This document shows positions 53,701-61,593 of a DNA stretch of 64,000 nucleotides, piece after piece (position 1 is the stretch's first letter; every line of letters begins with the position of its first letter). A program made the position numbers and the translations under genes. The stretch is from Robertmurraya korlensis (GTDB lineage: Bacteria; Bacillota; Bacilli; Bacillales; Cytobacillaceae): contig NZ_JAMBNS010000007.1 of NCBI RefSeq assembly GCF_023715225.1, positions 222,732 to 286,731 on the forward strand, written 5' to 3'. The notes beneath the pieces were generated by a model. The model searched no databases and was not told the origin of the DNA. It saw nothing but the letters and a program-made list of their open reading frames with translations.

Positions 53701-55234
53701 CTGTTTCACGATCACGGTCGATGGCTGGATTTGTAACAACCGCTACGCTTTCTTTAATATAGTCAGCCAGATTTTTACGATCAGGATTTAAAGAAGCTAA
53801 TGGTGAGTCATGCCCTAAAGAACGAATAGGCTCTACACCTTTTTCAGCCATCTGTTCTACTAACTGAACGTGGTCACGCTCCCAACCAAATGCTTTGTAT
53901 TGTCCGTTGTGTAATTTTGTTGGGTAGTTCATTGATACATTTTTCTCAAGAGCTGGGGCATCAAGACGTAATCTCGCATCCTTAATGTCACAACGCTTAG
54001 AAAATCTTTCATATACAGCAGCTTGGTAATCATCATGCTCATAAAGCTTTAATGTGTCGCCGTCCCACTTAAAACCAACTTTTTCACCTGGTGCTAATGG
54101 CTTTGGTTCACTTACATATTCACTTGAAGGAATGATACCTGGTTCTGAAGAGAACAGGTAAGACGTTTCTGTCTCAAGCATCCAGAGAGGACGTAATCCA
54201 AGTGCATCAACACTGAATGCTGCTTCGTCACCAAAACGAGAGATAATTCCAGCAGGTCCTTGTGCGAAATGTCCCCAAGCCTCACGCATATAAGTATATA
54301 AATCTTGTAAATGTTCAGGGTATGCTTTGATTTCGTTCACGATTGGAGGAAAGACTAGGTCTAGTGCCTCAAATAGTGTGTATCCATCACGACAAATCAA
54401 TGTCTCCATTGTTCTACTCAAGTCTTGTGAGTCACTACCATCTTTTACAAGAGGTACACCAATTAAACGAGCTTCGTCTCTTAGCTTAGCAATGGTGTTA
54501 ATTTCCCCATTGTGTCCGAGAACGCTGAAAGGTTGAACACGGAAAAAGCTTGACAATGTATTAGTTGAGTAACGGTTGTGTCCAAGTGTCATAGTAGATG
54601 CAACAATAGGATTTGCTAAGTCAGTATAGTACTTAGGAAGAATATCGCCAGCACCCATTACTTTATAAACAGCATGGTATTGGCTTAATGATGCTACATG
54701 TACATTTTCATTTTTCTCAAAATCAATTATCATGTTAAACAGCTTATTAGAAAGTTCTTGGCCAGAAGCATCTGCTAAAGCAGCAAATTGCCAGAACACA
54801 GGATTTTCTTGAATCGCAATAGGTCCAAGTGCAGAAGAATGTGTTACTTCATCTGATTCAAAAACAATAGTAAAATTAGAATCTTTTAATTTTGCAATCA
54901 AGTCCGTTTTAATTTCTTCAGGAGTGTGTTTACTACTAATAAAGATATGACCTACGACAAAGTTGTCACTGTCAACAATGCTCTGGTCAGCTCCTGCATT
55001 AGTTAGCTTTTCTTTCCATAAAGCTTTAGGAATATCAATATGAATACCTACTCCATCGCCTTCTCCGTTAATAAATCCTGCTCGGTGATTCATGGTGACA
55101 AGTGCATTGATACAATTAAAGATATTCTCTCTTGTAGGCTTATTTGATTTTTCTAAGCTAGATACAATCCCGCATGCATCATGCTCTTCGCGGTAGAATT
55201 CTTTAAATAAAGAAGGGGTCCATTGTTCTGTCAT
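50765..55234 (-). CDS. Orphan glutamate synthase large subunit-like protein
   Basis: Protein of 1489 residues with the full large-subunit layout. Short propeptide, then Cys21 (HDACGIV) as N-terminal glutamine-amidotransferase nucleophile; HNRYSTNT and LGHNGEINTI complete that site (to about 400). A central domain follows. The FMN/synthase domain (about 800-1150) has NGEGGE, GQGAKPGEGGHLPG and the [3Fe-4S] ligands C1082-x5-C1088-x4-C1093. A GXGXG helix domain (about 1230-1440) ends it. Expected reaction: glutamine plus 2-oxoglutarate to two glutamates. No small subunit (NADPH-oxidising GltB) gene is next to it, so the electron donor may be ferredoxin or a remote subunit. Start ATG 55234 matches family N-termini, but the strong ribosome site is separated from it by a hairpin. 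Confidence 0.85.
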   Translation of the reverse strand: MTEQWTPSLFKEFYREEHDACGIVSSLEKSNKPTRENIFNCINALVTMNHRAGFINGEGDGVGIHIDIPKALWKEKLTNAGADQSIVDSDNFVVGHIFISSKHTPEEIKTDLIAKLKDSNFTIVFESDEVTHSSALGPIAIQENPVFWQFAALADASGQELSNKLFNMIIDFEKNENVHVASLSQYHAVYKVMGAGDILPKYYTDLANPIVASTMTLGHNRYSTNTLSSFFRVQPFSVLGHNGEINTIAKLRDEARLIGVPLVKDGSDSQDLSRTMETLICRDGYTLFEALDLVFPPIVNEIKAYPEHLQDLYTYMREAWGHFAQGPAGIISRFGDEAAFSVDALGLRPLWMLETETSYLFSSEPGIIPSSEYVSEPKPLAPGEKVGFKWDGDTLKLYEHDDYQAAVYERFSKRCDIKDARLRLDAPALEKNVSMNYPTKLHNGQYKAFGWERDHVQLVEQMAEKGVEPIRSLGHDSPLASLNPDRKNLADYIKESVAVVTNPAIDRDRETEHFSTRVIIGQRPSLFENNKKGNVIELTTPILIEGSVGYEISKELNQPSYDQLTNHFGQQKLVAYLSTTIKTDETVTEALSRLQSEAVEAVNSGKTLLVLDDNHAHHDGHLWLDPHLATSAIDQALVKAEIRRNCSLLLRSAAIRSLHDVIVAFGLGADLISPYYMFITVYDESTKPLVNLYSALTKGLEKVISTIGIHELRGYSRLFSAIGLNDEIANALKVVNFFGSEHSVHNFATLKEDAIARATDYQNEKERIGKTFNLFPRIWKAIGEVASTGDYTPLKEKISEQEEQNPVTIRHLTSLKKVNSTVKAADVSLKVGDHDLPFVIASMSFGSQNEIAFRAYAEGADRLNMVSLNGEGGEIKDMLGKYPRTRGQQVASGRFGVNAELLNSSNLLEIKIGQGAKPGEGGHLPGSKVTAKIAEARNATIGSDLISPSNNHDIYSIEDLAQMIHELKTANDKAKVAVKVPVVPNIGTIAVGIAKAGADIITLSGFDGGTGAARIHALQHVGLPVEIGVKAAHNALLEAGLRDHVELWADGGIKSVQDVIKVMLLGANRIGFGTLSMIAIGCTTCRGCHLDTCHVGIATQIDSEAQAKEHGLRRFVPRQSDLAVQAIVNFYTAFASELKELTASLGVKNLQDIVGRSDLLEQTKGQDQLNLTYLLKPLEIGQLHHKEAAATAEEKQLQVAVGAEYLDASVDELHQSREFHSVTSEQRVLGSRVSCHRVRGRLDGSYRSLPPVQLKYKKGSIPGNGLGAYNSDGISIEVNGGAQDGTGKTSVGGKILIFKAQGKNGKYLNGSVGKGFGYGAQHGLLVAQGNADARAGIRLSGADIIIGGQVTKPIPTVENGNIGARANIKGFAFEYMTNGRGLVLGDPGPWICAGMTGGVVYLRHQPEMGLTKEALQRRIAKGAKISITNLTEEGKQDIKDLLGQYVALLQEQGQEEEANQLAELLKQPEQHFVQAVPVKEQADPSVSTE

Positions 55235-55290
55235 ACTTTTCGGCTAATCGGGATTGTTTCGTCCCTTCAAAGCCGTTTCACCTCCTGATC
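55235..55290 (-). promoter_or_regulatory. Hairpin between Shine-Dalgarno and start codon of the glutamate synthase-like gene
   Basis: Reading the minus strand: AGGAGGTG, then AAA, then CGGCT (55271-55275), an inner GGGA/TCCC pair, AGCCG (55241-55245), then AAAAGT and the ATG. Folding CGGCT with AGCCG brings the ribosome site to about 11 bases from the ATG. An in-frame TTG inside the hairpin opens an 8-codon reading frame (KGRNNPD then TAG) ending 12 bases before the ATG, an alternative leader-peptide reading. Confidence 0.6.
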
Positions 55291-55459
55291 AAAGATCTAT
55301 TTGTTAAAAATGAGTTTAAAAAATCGCGGATACAAACGTTGGTTTAGTGAGTCAGTGTATTAAAGAGTGGAATTAATAACTTACCTTGATCTTTACCTTC
55401 TTTGGGAAGTATCACTGGCTGCAAGAAAGTTCGAGCATAAAAACAAAATTGTTTAACTT

Positions 55460-55488
55460 ATAATATCATATGAATTTTCAGAAATCAA
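55460..55488 (-). promoter_or_regulatory. Sigma-A promoter of the glutamate synthase-like gene with CodY-like site
   Basis: Minus strand TTGATT (55483-55488), 17 bases, TATTAT (55460-55465). The plus-strand 12-mer AATTTTCAGAAA at 55473-55484, the left 12 positions of the CodY consensus, lies in the spacer and -35 region, so a bound regulator would occlude the promoter. The predicted leader is about 220 bases; no known riboswitch was recognised in it. Confidence 0.65.
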
Positions 55489-55556
55489 TTAAATATGCAA
55501 AAAGTTGGATAGGGAGAAAGGAAAAAATATTGGAAATTAAGAGTCATATACTAGTA

Positions 55557-55572
55557 ATGGAAGCGTTTTCAA
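55557..55572. promoter_or_regulatory. Perfect catabolite-responsive element (cre)
   Basis: ATGGAAGCGTTTTCAA matches WTGNAARCGNWWWCAW at all 16 positions. It lies about 70 bases upstream of the -35 of the glutamate synthase-like gene and downstream of gsaB. An upstream position is compatible with CcpA activation. Confidence 0.6.
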
Positions 55573-55590
55573 TAAGTAAAAAGTAAAAAA

Positions 55591-55611
55591 CGGAACTTTT
55601 GTAAAGTTCCG
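55591..55611 (-). terminator. Terminator of gsaB
   Basis: CGGAACTTT pairs perfectly with AAAGTTCCG around a three-base loop; TTTTTT follows on the minus strand. Confidence 0.85.
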
Positions 55612-55633
55612 CAATGTATAAAAATATGAATAA

Positions 55634-56929
55634 TTATTCGCTTTTTAATAGTTCAAATGCATTGTTAACCGCATGAATGGTTGCCTCAATATCGTCTTGT
55701 GTATGGGCAATTGTAATAAACCATGCTTCATACTTAGAAGGTGCCAAGTTGATTCCTTGGTGAAGCATATGCTTGAAAAATCTTCCGAACATCTCTCCAT
55801 CAGTGTTTTCAGCCTGTTCATAATTAATAACCTTTTCGTTCGTAAAATAAATGGTTAATGCACCTTTTAAGCGGTTAATGGTGATGGAGATGTTGTGTTC
55901 CTTCGCCGCTTGTGAAATTCCTTCCTCGAGCATGGCGCCTAATCCTTCTAAATATTCATACACTCCATCTTGTTTTAACACTTCTAGACAAGCTATTCCA
56001 GAAAGAATGGAAGCAGGGTTTCCAGCCATTGTACCTGCTTGGTATGCAGGCCCGAGTGGTGCCACCTTTTCCATTATTTCTTTTTTACCTCCATATGCAC
56101 CGATTGGAAGTCCGCCACCAATAATTTTTCCTAATGCAGTTAAGTCAGGTTGGATCCCTAGTAAATCTTGTGCCCCACCGTACATAAAACGGAAGGCGGT
56201 AATTACCTCATCGTAGATTACAAGTGCGCCTGCTGCATGAGTTAAATCATTCACTTGCTGTAGGAAACCTTCTACTGGTTCAACAATTCCGAAGTTACCG
56301 ACGATCGGTTCAACTAGAACGGCTGCAATTTCATCGCCCCATTTTTCTAAAGCTTCCTTAAATGGTTCTATATCATTAAATGGAACAGTAATTACTTCTT
56401 GAGCTATTGACTTTGGAACACCCGCTGAATCTGGAGTGCCGAGGGTAGATGGTCCTGACCCTGCAGCAACAAGAACAAGGTCGGAGTGTCCGTGATAACA
56501 ACCAGCAAACTTAATGATTTTATCTCTCCCTGTATAAGCACGAGCCACGCGGATAGTCGTCATAACTGCTTCAGTCCCAGAATTGACAAATCGAACCTTT
56601 TCTAAGTTGGGCATTGCTTCTTGAAGCATTTTTGCAAACTTTACTTCATGAGGAGTAGGTGTTCCATAGAGTACACCAGATTCAGCTGCTTTTTTTATTG
56701 CTTCCGTAATATGAGGGTGTGCATGTCCAGTAATAATGGGACCGTAAGCTGCTAAATAATCAATGTATTGATTGCCATCAACGTCCCAGAAATAAGCGCC
56801 GTTTGCTCTTTCCATAACCACTGGTGCACCGCCTCCGACGGCTTTATAGGAACGGGAGGGACTATTCACTCCACCGACAATAACCTCTAATGCTTCATTA
56901 TGTAATCGTTCCGAATTCGTAAATTGCAT
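55634..56929 (-). CDS. gsaB: Glutamate-1-semialdehyde 2,1-aminomutase, second-type (GsaB)
   Basis: PLP enzyme of tetrapyrrole synthesis, 431 residues, converting glutamate-1-semialdehyde to 5-aminolevulinate. PLP Lys268 lies in [27 protein letters not shown] holds the Asp that contacts the pyridine nitrogen, and [16 protein letters not shown] the phosphate site. The locus (ygaE to perR) is that of gsaB, so a hemL paralogue is probably elsewhere with the hem operon. ATG 56929 after AGGAGG; the upstream open frame to 56959 is not used. Confidence 0.9.
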   Translation of the reverse strand: MQFTNSERLHNEALEVIVGGVNSPSRSYKAVGGGAPVVMERANGAYFWDVDGNQYIDYLAAYGPIITGHAHPHITEAIKKAAESGVLYGTPTPHEVKFAKMLQEAMPNLEKVRFVNSGTEAVMTTIRVARAYTGRDKIIKFAGCYHGHSDLVLVAAGSGPSTLGTPDSAGVPKSIAQEVITVPFNDIEPFKEALEKWGDEIAAVLVEPIVGNFGIVEPVEGFLQQVNDLTHAAGALVIYDEVITAFRFMYGGAQDLLGIQPDLTALGKIIGGGLPIGAYGGKKEIMEKVAPLGPAYQAGTMAGNPASILSGIACLEVLKQDGVYEYLEGLGAMLEEGISQAAKEHNISITINRLKGALTIYFTNEKVINYEQAENTDGEMFGRFFKHMLHQGINLAPSKYEAWFITIAHTQDDIEATIHAVNNAFELLKSE

Positions 56930-57093
56930 GTTATTCCTCCTAGTTAAATCGAATGACATTATTTTAGCATGTTTTTATCATTTTTCCCCTTCGTACAACT
57001 ATAGCAAATTTTTTAGATAAGTGTATTTGGTTGAGAAGAGATAGTGGTTTGGGTACACTAAGATTTGTGTTTGATAGATATGGAGGAAACAGG

Positions 57094-58101
57094 ATGAAAA
57101 ATGCTATTGAAGTACATGGATTAAGAAAAGAGTTTAAATCGTATTCTTCGCGTTCGGGTCTTAAGGGAGCGTTTAGAGACTTATTTTCGAGAAATTATAA
57201 AGTGCTTCGTGCTGTAAATGATATTAGTTTTTCCGTTAAGCAAGGAGAGATGGTTGGTTATATCGGTGAGAACGGAGCTGGTAAATCAACAACGATTAAA
57301 ATGCTAACAGGTATATTAACCCCTTCTTCAGGTGATGTGGTAGTAAATGGAATGAATCCTCATAAAGAACGAGAGGCTTTTGTTCAGACAATTGGTGTAG
57401 TGTTTGGACAGCGCTCGCAGCTTTGGTGGGATATTGCTGTTCAAGAGTCCTTTCGTTTATTAAAAAAGGTTTATAAAGTTTCCGATGAAGAGTATGACCG
57501 TCATATGGGCCATGTTATCCGAACTTTGGATATTGAACCACTTCTGGATAAACCTGTTCGAAAGTTGTCATTAGGTCAAAGGATGCGCTGTGAGCTTGCT
57601 GCTGCTCTCATACATAATCCGCCACTTTTATTCTTAGACGAACCAACCATCGGACTAGATGTACTAGTAAAATTGAAAATTCGTGATTTTTTAAAGGAAA
57701 TAAATGAAAAATATAATACAACCATCCTGCTAACAACTCATGATTTAACGGATATTGAAGCACTTTGTGACCGTGTTGTTATGCTTGATGAAGGTAATAT
57801 TATTTACGATGGTGCCTTGAAAAACTTAAAGGAAACATGGGGTGAAGGAAAAGAAGTTCAATTTCAATTTTTAGAGCGTGTTGAGCTTTCGGCCTTAGAG
57901 AAGGTAACTCAAGAATTACATGTTAAATGGGAGTTAGAAGAAAAAGAACAGCATTTTACTGCTTATACAACCGACGAAGCAAATGCGGTCTCGGATTTAA
58001 TTGGTGCAGTGATTTCTTCCTTTCAAATAAAAGATGTGAAGATTATGGAGGTTTCTACTGAAGAAATTATCCGTAAGATTTATGAGAAAGGTGAAGTATA
58101 G
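57094..58101 (+). CDS. ABC transporter ATP-binding protein (COG4586 type)
   Basis: First of three overlapping genes for an ABC-2-type exporter; 335 residues. Walker A GENGAGKSTTIK, Q-loop VVFGQRSQLWWD (a Gln-Arg-Ser-Gln-Leu-Trp-Trp run characteristic of this subfamily), signature LSLGQRMRCELAAAL, Walker B LLFLDEPTIGLD, switch TTHD. A C-terminal domain of about 90 residues follows. Substrate unknown. ATG 57094 after GGAGG; the frame upstream to 57031 lacks a ribosome site. Confidence 0.87.
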   Translation: MKNAIEVHGLRKEFKSYSSRSGLKGAFRDLFSRNYKVLRAVNDISFSVKQGEMVGYIGENGAGKSTTIKMLTGILTPSSGDVVVNGMNPHKEREAFVQTIGVVFGQRSQLWWDIAVQESFRLLKKVYKVSDEEYDRHMGHVIRTLDIEPLLDKPVRKLSLGQRMRCELAAALIHNPPLLFLDEPTIGLDVLVKLKIRDFLKEINEKYNTTILLTTHDLTDIEALCDRVVMLDEGNIIYDGALKNLKETWGEGKEVQFQFLERVELSALEKVTQELHVKWELEEKEQHFTAYTTDEANAVSDLIGAVISSFQIKDVKIMEVSTEEIIRKIYEKGEV

Positions 58102-58902
58102 GTGCGAAGTATGGATAAATATATTGAGATGATTCGAATAAGATTCTTAATGATGTTAGCGTACCGAACAAATTATTACACAGGTATTTTAATTTATAGT
58201 ATTAATATTGGTGCTTATTATTTTTTATGGAAGGCTATTTATGGAGGCAAGGAGACGATTGAGGGGTTATCGGTACTCCAGATGACTACTTATGTAGCGG
58301 TTGCGTGGATGGCACGTGCGTTTTATTTTAATAATATTGACCGTGAAATGGCTATGGAAATTAAGGAAGGAAAGGTAGCTGTTGAATTAATTCGACCTTA
58401 TAATTACTTAACGATGAAGACCATGCAAGGGCTTGGTGAAGGAATATTCCGTTTATTTTTCTTTTCTGTCCCTGGAATGCTTATCGTTTCGTTGATTTTT
58501 CCTATTCGGTTTTCAGCAGATATATACACATGGGCTCTCTTTTCTGTTTCTATTGTCCTAAGCTTCTTAATAAATACTCAAATCAATTTATTAACAGGAA
58601 TGACTACTTTTTTCTTATTTAATAATACAGGTCTCATTCGAGCGAAAAGGGTAATTATTGATTTGTTTTCTGGACTTTTATTACCACTCAGTTTTTTTTC
58701 TCAGGGAATTCAAGAGGTATTTAAGTTTCTCCCATTTCAAGGAATCAGTTATGTCCCAAGCATGATATTCACAAATGGTTTTTCATTTAGTGAGACCATG
58801 CAAGCAATCATGCTACAAGGTATGTGGGTGTTAATCTTAATCGTTCCGATACAGGCTCTTTGGATATTAGCCAAGAAAATGCTTGTCATCCAAGGAGGGT
58901 AA
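58102..58902 (+). CDS. ABC-2 type permease subunit (COG4587 type)
   Basis: Membrane protein of 266 residues with about six helices, starting YIEMIRIRFLMMLAYRTNYY, followed by the conserved FYFNNIDREMAMEIKEGKVA and LIRPYNYL segments. The GTG start immediately follows the ATPase stop (AAAGGTG inside the ATPase gene is its ribosome site), so translation is coupled. Pairs with the next permease. Confidence 0.83.
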   Translation: MRSMDKYIEMIRIRFLMMLAYRTNYYTGILIYSINIGAYYFLWKAIYGGKETIEGLSVLQMTTYVAVAWMARAFYFNNIDREMAMEIKEGKVAVELIRPYNYLTMKTMQGLGEGIFRLFFFSVPGMLIVSLIFPIRFSADIYTWALFSVSIVLSFLINTQINLLTGMTTFFLFNNTGLIRAKRVIIDLFSGLLLPLSFFSQGIQEVFKFLPFQGISYVPSMIFTNGFSFSETMQAIMLQGMWVLILIVPIQALWILAKKMLVIQGG

Positions 58903-58906
58903 TAGG

Positions 58907-59692
58907 GTGTTTTATTTACAAATGCTTGCACAATATATTGGTCAATATTTGAAAACTAGACTTCAATATCGTTCAGACCTTGTTGTTGAACTGGTATCAG
59001 ATTTGCTTTTTCAAGGGGTAAATTTGATTTTCATTATTGTTGTTTTTGGTCATACTGATTTTTTAAATGGCTGGAGTCGGGATGAGATTATCTTTATTTA
59101 TGGTTTCTTCCTTGTGCCTTTCGCTTTATTTTCGTCCTTCTTTAATATTTGGGATTTCAACGAGCGATATATAGTAAAAGGCGAGCTGGACAGAATCTTA
59201 ACTCGACCAATACACAGCTTGTTTCAAATTGTCCTTGAACGAATGGAATTGGAATCTCTATTTGGAGCAATTACAGGTTTTGTGGTTATGGCATATGCGG
59301 GTGCACGTCTTGGACTTTCTATCAATTGGTACGATCCTATTTTGTTCTTAATTTTTGTAATAGGTGGAGTTCTTGTGTATGCAGGTGTCTTTATTCTTAT
59401 CGCCTGTATCAGCTTTTGGGCAGATGCTAGAACATCCATTATGCCAATGATGTACAACATAGGTAATTATGGAAGGTACCCGGTAGATATTTATAACACG
59501 GTGATTCGCTTTGTGCTCACATGGATTCTTCCTTTTGCATTTGTCGGAGTATACCCAGCCGCGTTTTTCTTGAGAAGAGAAGAATGGTATGTGTATTCCT
59601 TTTTAACGCCCGTTATAGGAGTTGTGTTTTTTGCTATATCCGTATTTGTATGGAACGAGGGAGTTAAACGATATCGAGGAGCAGGGAACTGA
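58907..59692 (+). CDS. ABC-2 type permease subunit (COG3694 type)
   Basis: Second permease of 261 residues, about six helices. RYIVKGELDRILTRPIHSLF resembles the D.ILtRP motif of the COG3694 group; MMYNIGNYGRYPVDIYNTVI precedes the last helices. Start GTG 58907 after AAGGAGGG; the frame extends back to 58883 inside the previous gene. Function depends on the ATPase two genes upstream; the transported compound cannot be predicted. Confidence 0.82.
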   Translation: MFYLQMLAQYIGQYLKTRLQYRSDLVVELVSDLLFQGVNLIFIIVVFGHTDFLNGWSRDEIIFIYGFFLVPFALFSSFFNIWDFNERYIVKGELDRILTRPIHSLFQIVLERMELESLFGAITGFVVMAYAGARLGLSINWYDPILFLIFVIGGVLVYAGVFILIACISFWADARTSIMPMMYNIGNYGRYPVDIYNTVIRFVLTWILPFAFVGVYPAAFFLRREEWYVYSFLTPVIGVVFFAISVFVWNEGVKRYRGAGN

Positions 59693-59773
59693 AGACCGTG
59701 TACATGCAGTCATAACATAAATGAGAAGCGCGTATAGTAAAGTGAGGAGTTCATTGGAAAAGAGGATAAGAAT

Positions 59774-60184
59774 ATGATATTTTCTCTGTCTTTACTAATT
59801 ATTTTCATTTGTCTTTTTATGAGCTTACGACTGCTTTTTGTCCCGAATAAAATAAAAGGGAAACAGGTGTCATTTGAAAATTTTCTCTTTCTTGCCTTTA
59901 TCTATGCAACAGTAACCATTGGTTTTGGCTTGTTATATTTATTATTAGAAATACATGGTCACGATGTGCTGCTTGAAACCAACCAAGCAAACAATTCCCT
60001 ACATTATATAGAAAGATTAGCAACAAGTATTTATTTTAGTGCCATTACCCTCTTCTCGGTAGGATATGGTGATATATCACCGGTTGGTATCGCGCGGGGG
60101 ATAGCGGTGTTCCAAGCACTGATAGGATATACAATTCCTGCAGCTTTTGTCGCAAGAGCAGTCATTGATATGGAAAAGAACTAA
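59774..60184 (+). CDS. Two-helix potassium channel-like protein
   Basis: Small ion channel subunit of 136 residues. Helix at 1-22, a second at about 38-60, pore region with selectivity filter SVGYGDISPVG at about 95-105 (canonical TVGYGD with Ser for Thr), then the inner helix. No RCK or other regulatory domain follows. It should act as a tetramer. ATG after AGAGGATAAG. Not part of the B. subtilis gene order here. Confidence 0.8.
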   Translation: MIFSLSLLIIFICLFMSLRLLFVPNKIKGKQVSFENFLFLAFIYATVTIGFGLLYLLLEIHGHDVLLETNQANNSLHYIERLATSIYFSAITLFSVGYGDISPVGIARGIAVFQALIGYTIPAAFVARAVIDMEKN

Positions 60185-60213
60185 TTACTCGCCCCTCCAA
60201 AGTTGTATTTTAT

Positions 60214-60242
60214 TTGTAAGTTAGATAGGCTAACTGTATATA
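60214..60242 (+). promoter_or_regulatory. bcp promoter with palindrome filling the spacer
   Basis: TTGTAA (60214-60219), 17 bases, TATATA (60237-60242). The spacer holds AGTTAGATAGGCTAACT (60219-60235), 6-bp perfect arms around ATAGG. A repressor bound there would block RNA polymerase. The palindrome does not fit the PerR consensus. Confidence 0.5.
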
Positions 60243-60261
60243 GAATATTGGAGGGGTATTT

Positions 60262-60732
60262 ATGGATGTAGTAGGAAAAGTAGCTCCGGATGTAGCGCTA
60301 CTTGCGAGCAATGGGGAGACAGTTCGGCTCTTAGATTTTAAGGGGAAGAATATTGTGTTGTATTTTTACCCAAAGGATATGACGCCTGGCTGTACGACAC
60401 AAGCTTGTGATTTTCGAGATCAGCACGAAAGCTTTGCTGACTTGAACGCTATTATTATTGGGGTAAGTACAGATCCGATGAGCAGACATGAAAAATTTAT
60501 TGGTAAATATGATCTTCCTTTTTTATTATTAGCAGACGAAGAACAAAAGTTGTCAGAAGCATTTGGGGTCTGGAAATTAAAAAAGAACTTTGGTAAAGAA
60601 TACATGGGCATTGAGCGTTCAACCTTCATTCTTGATGAAGAAGGAATCGTAGTGAAGGAATGGAGAAAAGTGTCTGTGAAAGGTCATGTAGAACAGGCAT
60701 TACAATTCCTGAAAGAAAAAATTAAAGCCTAA
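60262..60732 (+). CDS. bcp: Thiol peroxidase, peroxiredoxin Q/BCP type
   Basis: Thioredoxin-fold peroxidase of 156 residues reducing hydrogen and organic peroxides. YPKDMTPGCTTQACDFRD contains the peroxidatic Cys and, five residues later, the resolving Cys of the BCP subgroup. GVSTDPMSRHEKF and the ERSTFILDEEG segment complete the fold. ATG after TTGGAGGGG. Located before perR as ygaF is in B. subtilis. Confidence 0.92.
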   Translation: MDVVGKVAPDVALLASNGETVRLLDFKGKNIVLYFYPKDMTPGCTTQACDFRDQHESFADLNAIIIGVSTDPMSRHEKFIGKYDLPFLLLADEEQKLSEAFGVWKLKKNFGKEYMGIERSTFILDEEGIVVKEWRKVSVKGHVEQALQFLKEKIKA

Positions 60733-60815
60733 TTTTCTATTTAAAGGCTATTGTCCATTCAAATAAACAAGTAGTGAATACATTATATTAGGGCATACCT
60801 CCTCAGATACTTTTT

Positions 60816-60845
60816 AACAGGCTAATCATAGCCTGTTTTTTTTTA
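60816..60845 (+). terminator. Terminator of bcp
   Basis: AACAGGCT (60816-60823) pairs with AGCCTGTT (60830-60837) around AATCAT, then a run of eight T. Confidence 0.85.
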
Positions 60846-60932
60846 TGAGTGTGCTAGTCATTCGGTTGAATAAATTGAAATATCAACCACATACATATAG
60901 TAATAAGGGAAATTAACCTAAAGAGGTGTCGT

Positions 60933-61484
60933 ATGAAAATCTATACAAGAACAGGTGATAATGGAAAAACATCGCTACTTTATGGTGAGCGTGTAAAGAA
61001 AAGTGATCAAAGAGTAGAAGCGTATGGAACATGTGATGAAGCGAACTCAGCGATTGGGCTTGCTTTAAGTCTTTTGGTACTAGATGATCAAGAAGCAGAG
61101 AAGGATATTAAAGAAACACTGACTCATGTACAAACCACTCTTTTTTATGTTGGAGCTGAGCTTGCTACACCATTAGGAAAGAAAGTGATAAGCACAGTAA
61201 CGGAAAAGGATGTAAGTGAACTTGAGGTTTGTATTGATCGGTGGGAAGAGAACCTTAAAGAATTGAAAAACTTTATTTTGCCAGGGGGGAATTCAACTGC
61301 CGCAGCCCTTCATATGGCACGAACAATTGTGAGGCGGGCAGAAAGATGTGCAGTCGATATCGACCAAGTAAACCCGAAAATAATTGCTTATTTAAATCGT
61401 CTATCTGATTTGTTATTTGTCGCAGGAAGATATGTGAATAGTCAGAAGGGTATAAATGATGTTCTAGTAAAAGTACAACAATAA
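60933..61484 (+). CDS. Cob(I)alamin adenosyltransferase, PduO type
   Basis: ATP:cobalamin adenosyltransferase of 183 residues. IYTRTGDNGKTSLLYGERV at the N-terminus binds ATP; VEAYGTCDEANSAIG, ILPGGNSTAAALHMARTIVR and RAERCAVDI hold the conserved trimer active-site residues. Makes adenosylcobalamin in the cytosol. ATG after AAAGAGGTG. No cobalamin riboswitch or other B12 genes are seen nearby; it is inserted between bcp and perR. Confidence 0.9.
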   Translation: MKIYTRTGDNGKTSLLYGERVKKSDQRVEAYGTCDEANSAIGLALSLLVLDDQEAEKDIKETLTHVQTTLFYVGAELATPLGKKVISTVTEKDVSELEVCIDRWEENLKELKNFILPGGNSTAAALHMARTIVRRAERCAVDIDQVNPKIIAYLNRLSDLLFVAGRYVNSQKGINDVLVKVQQ

Positions 61485-61511
61485 ATATTTATCATTTACA
61501 CGGCAGGAATA

Positions 61512-61558
61512 TTGACAAAGTATAACACATCTTAGTACACTAATTGTAAATATTATAA
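61512..61558 (+). promoter_or_regulatory. perR promoter and PerR box
   Basis: TTGACA (61512-61517), 18 bases, TACACT (61536-61541). TTGTAAATATTATAA at 61544-61558 matches the Per box TTATAATNATTATAA at 12 of 14 defined positions, just downstream of the -10, so PerR should repress its own gene. Confidence 0.7.
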
Positions 61559-61593
61559 AGTAATAATTTTTACTAGAAAAGAGGTGCATGGCG

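Noticed and set aside
55235..55267. In-frame TAG just upstream of the glutamate synthase-like ATG suggesting a nonsense-mutated longer gene
   Set aside because: The protein from the ATG already has the expected short propeptide before the catalytic Cys, so no N-terminal part is missing; the region is better read as a structured leader.
55291..55450. Riboswitch or T-box in the leader of the glutamate synthase homologue
   Set aside because: I found no T-box sequence, specifier stem or recognised riboswitch core; only the start-proximal hairpin is supported.
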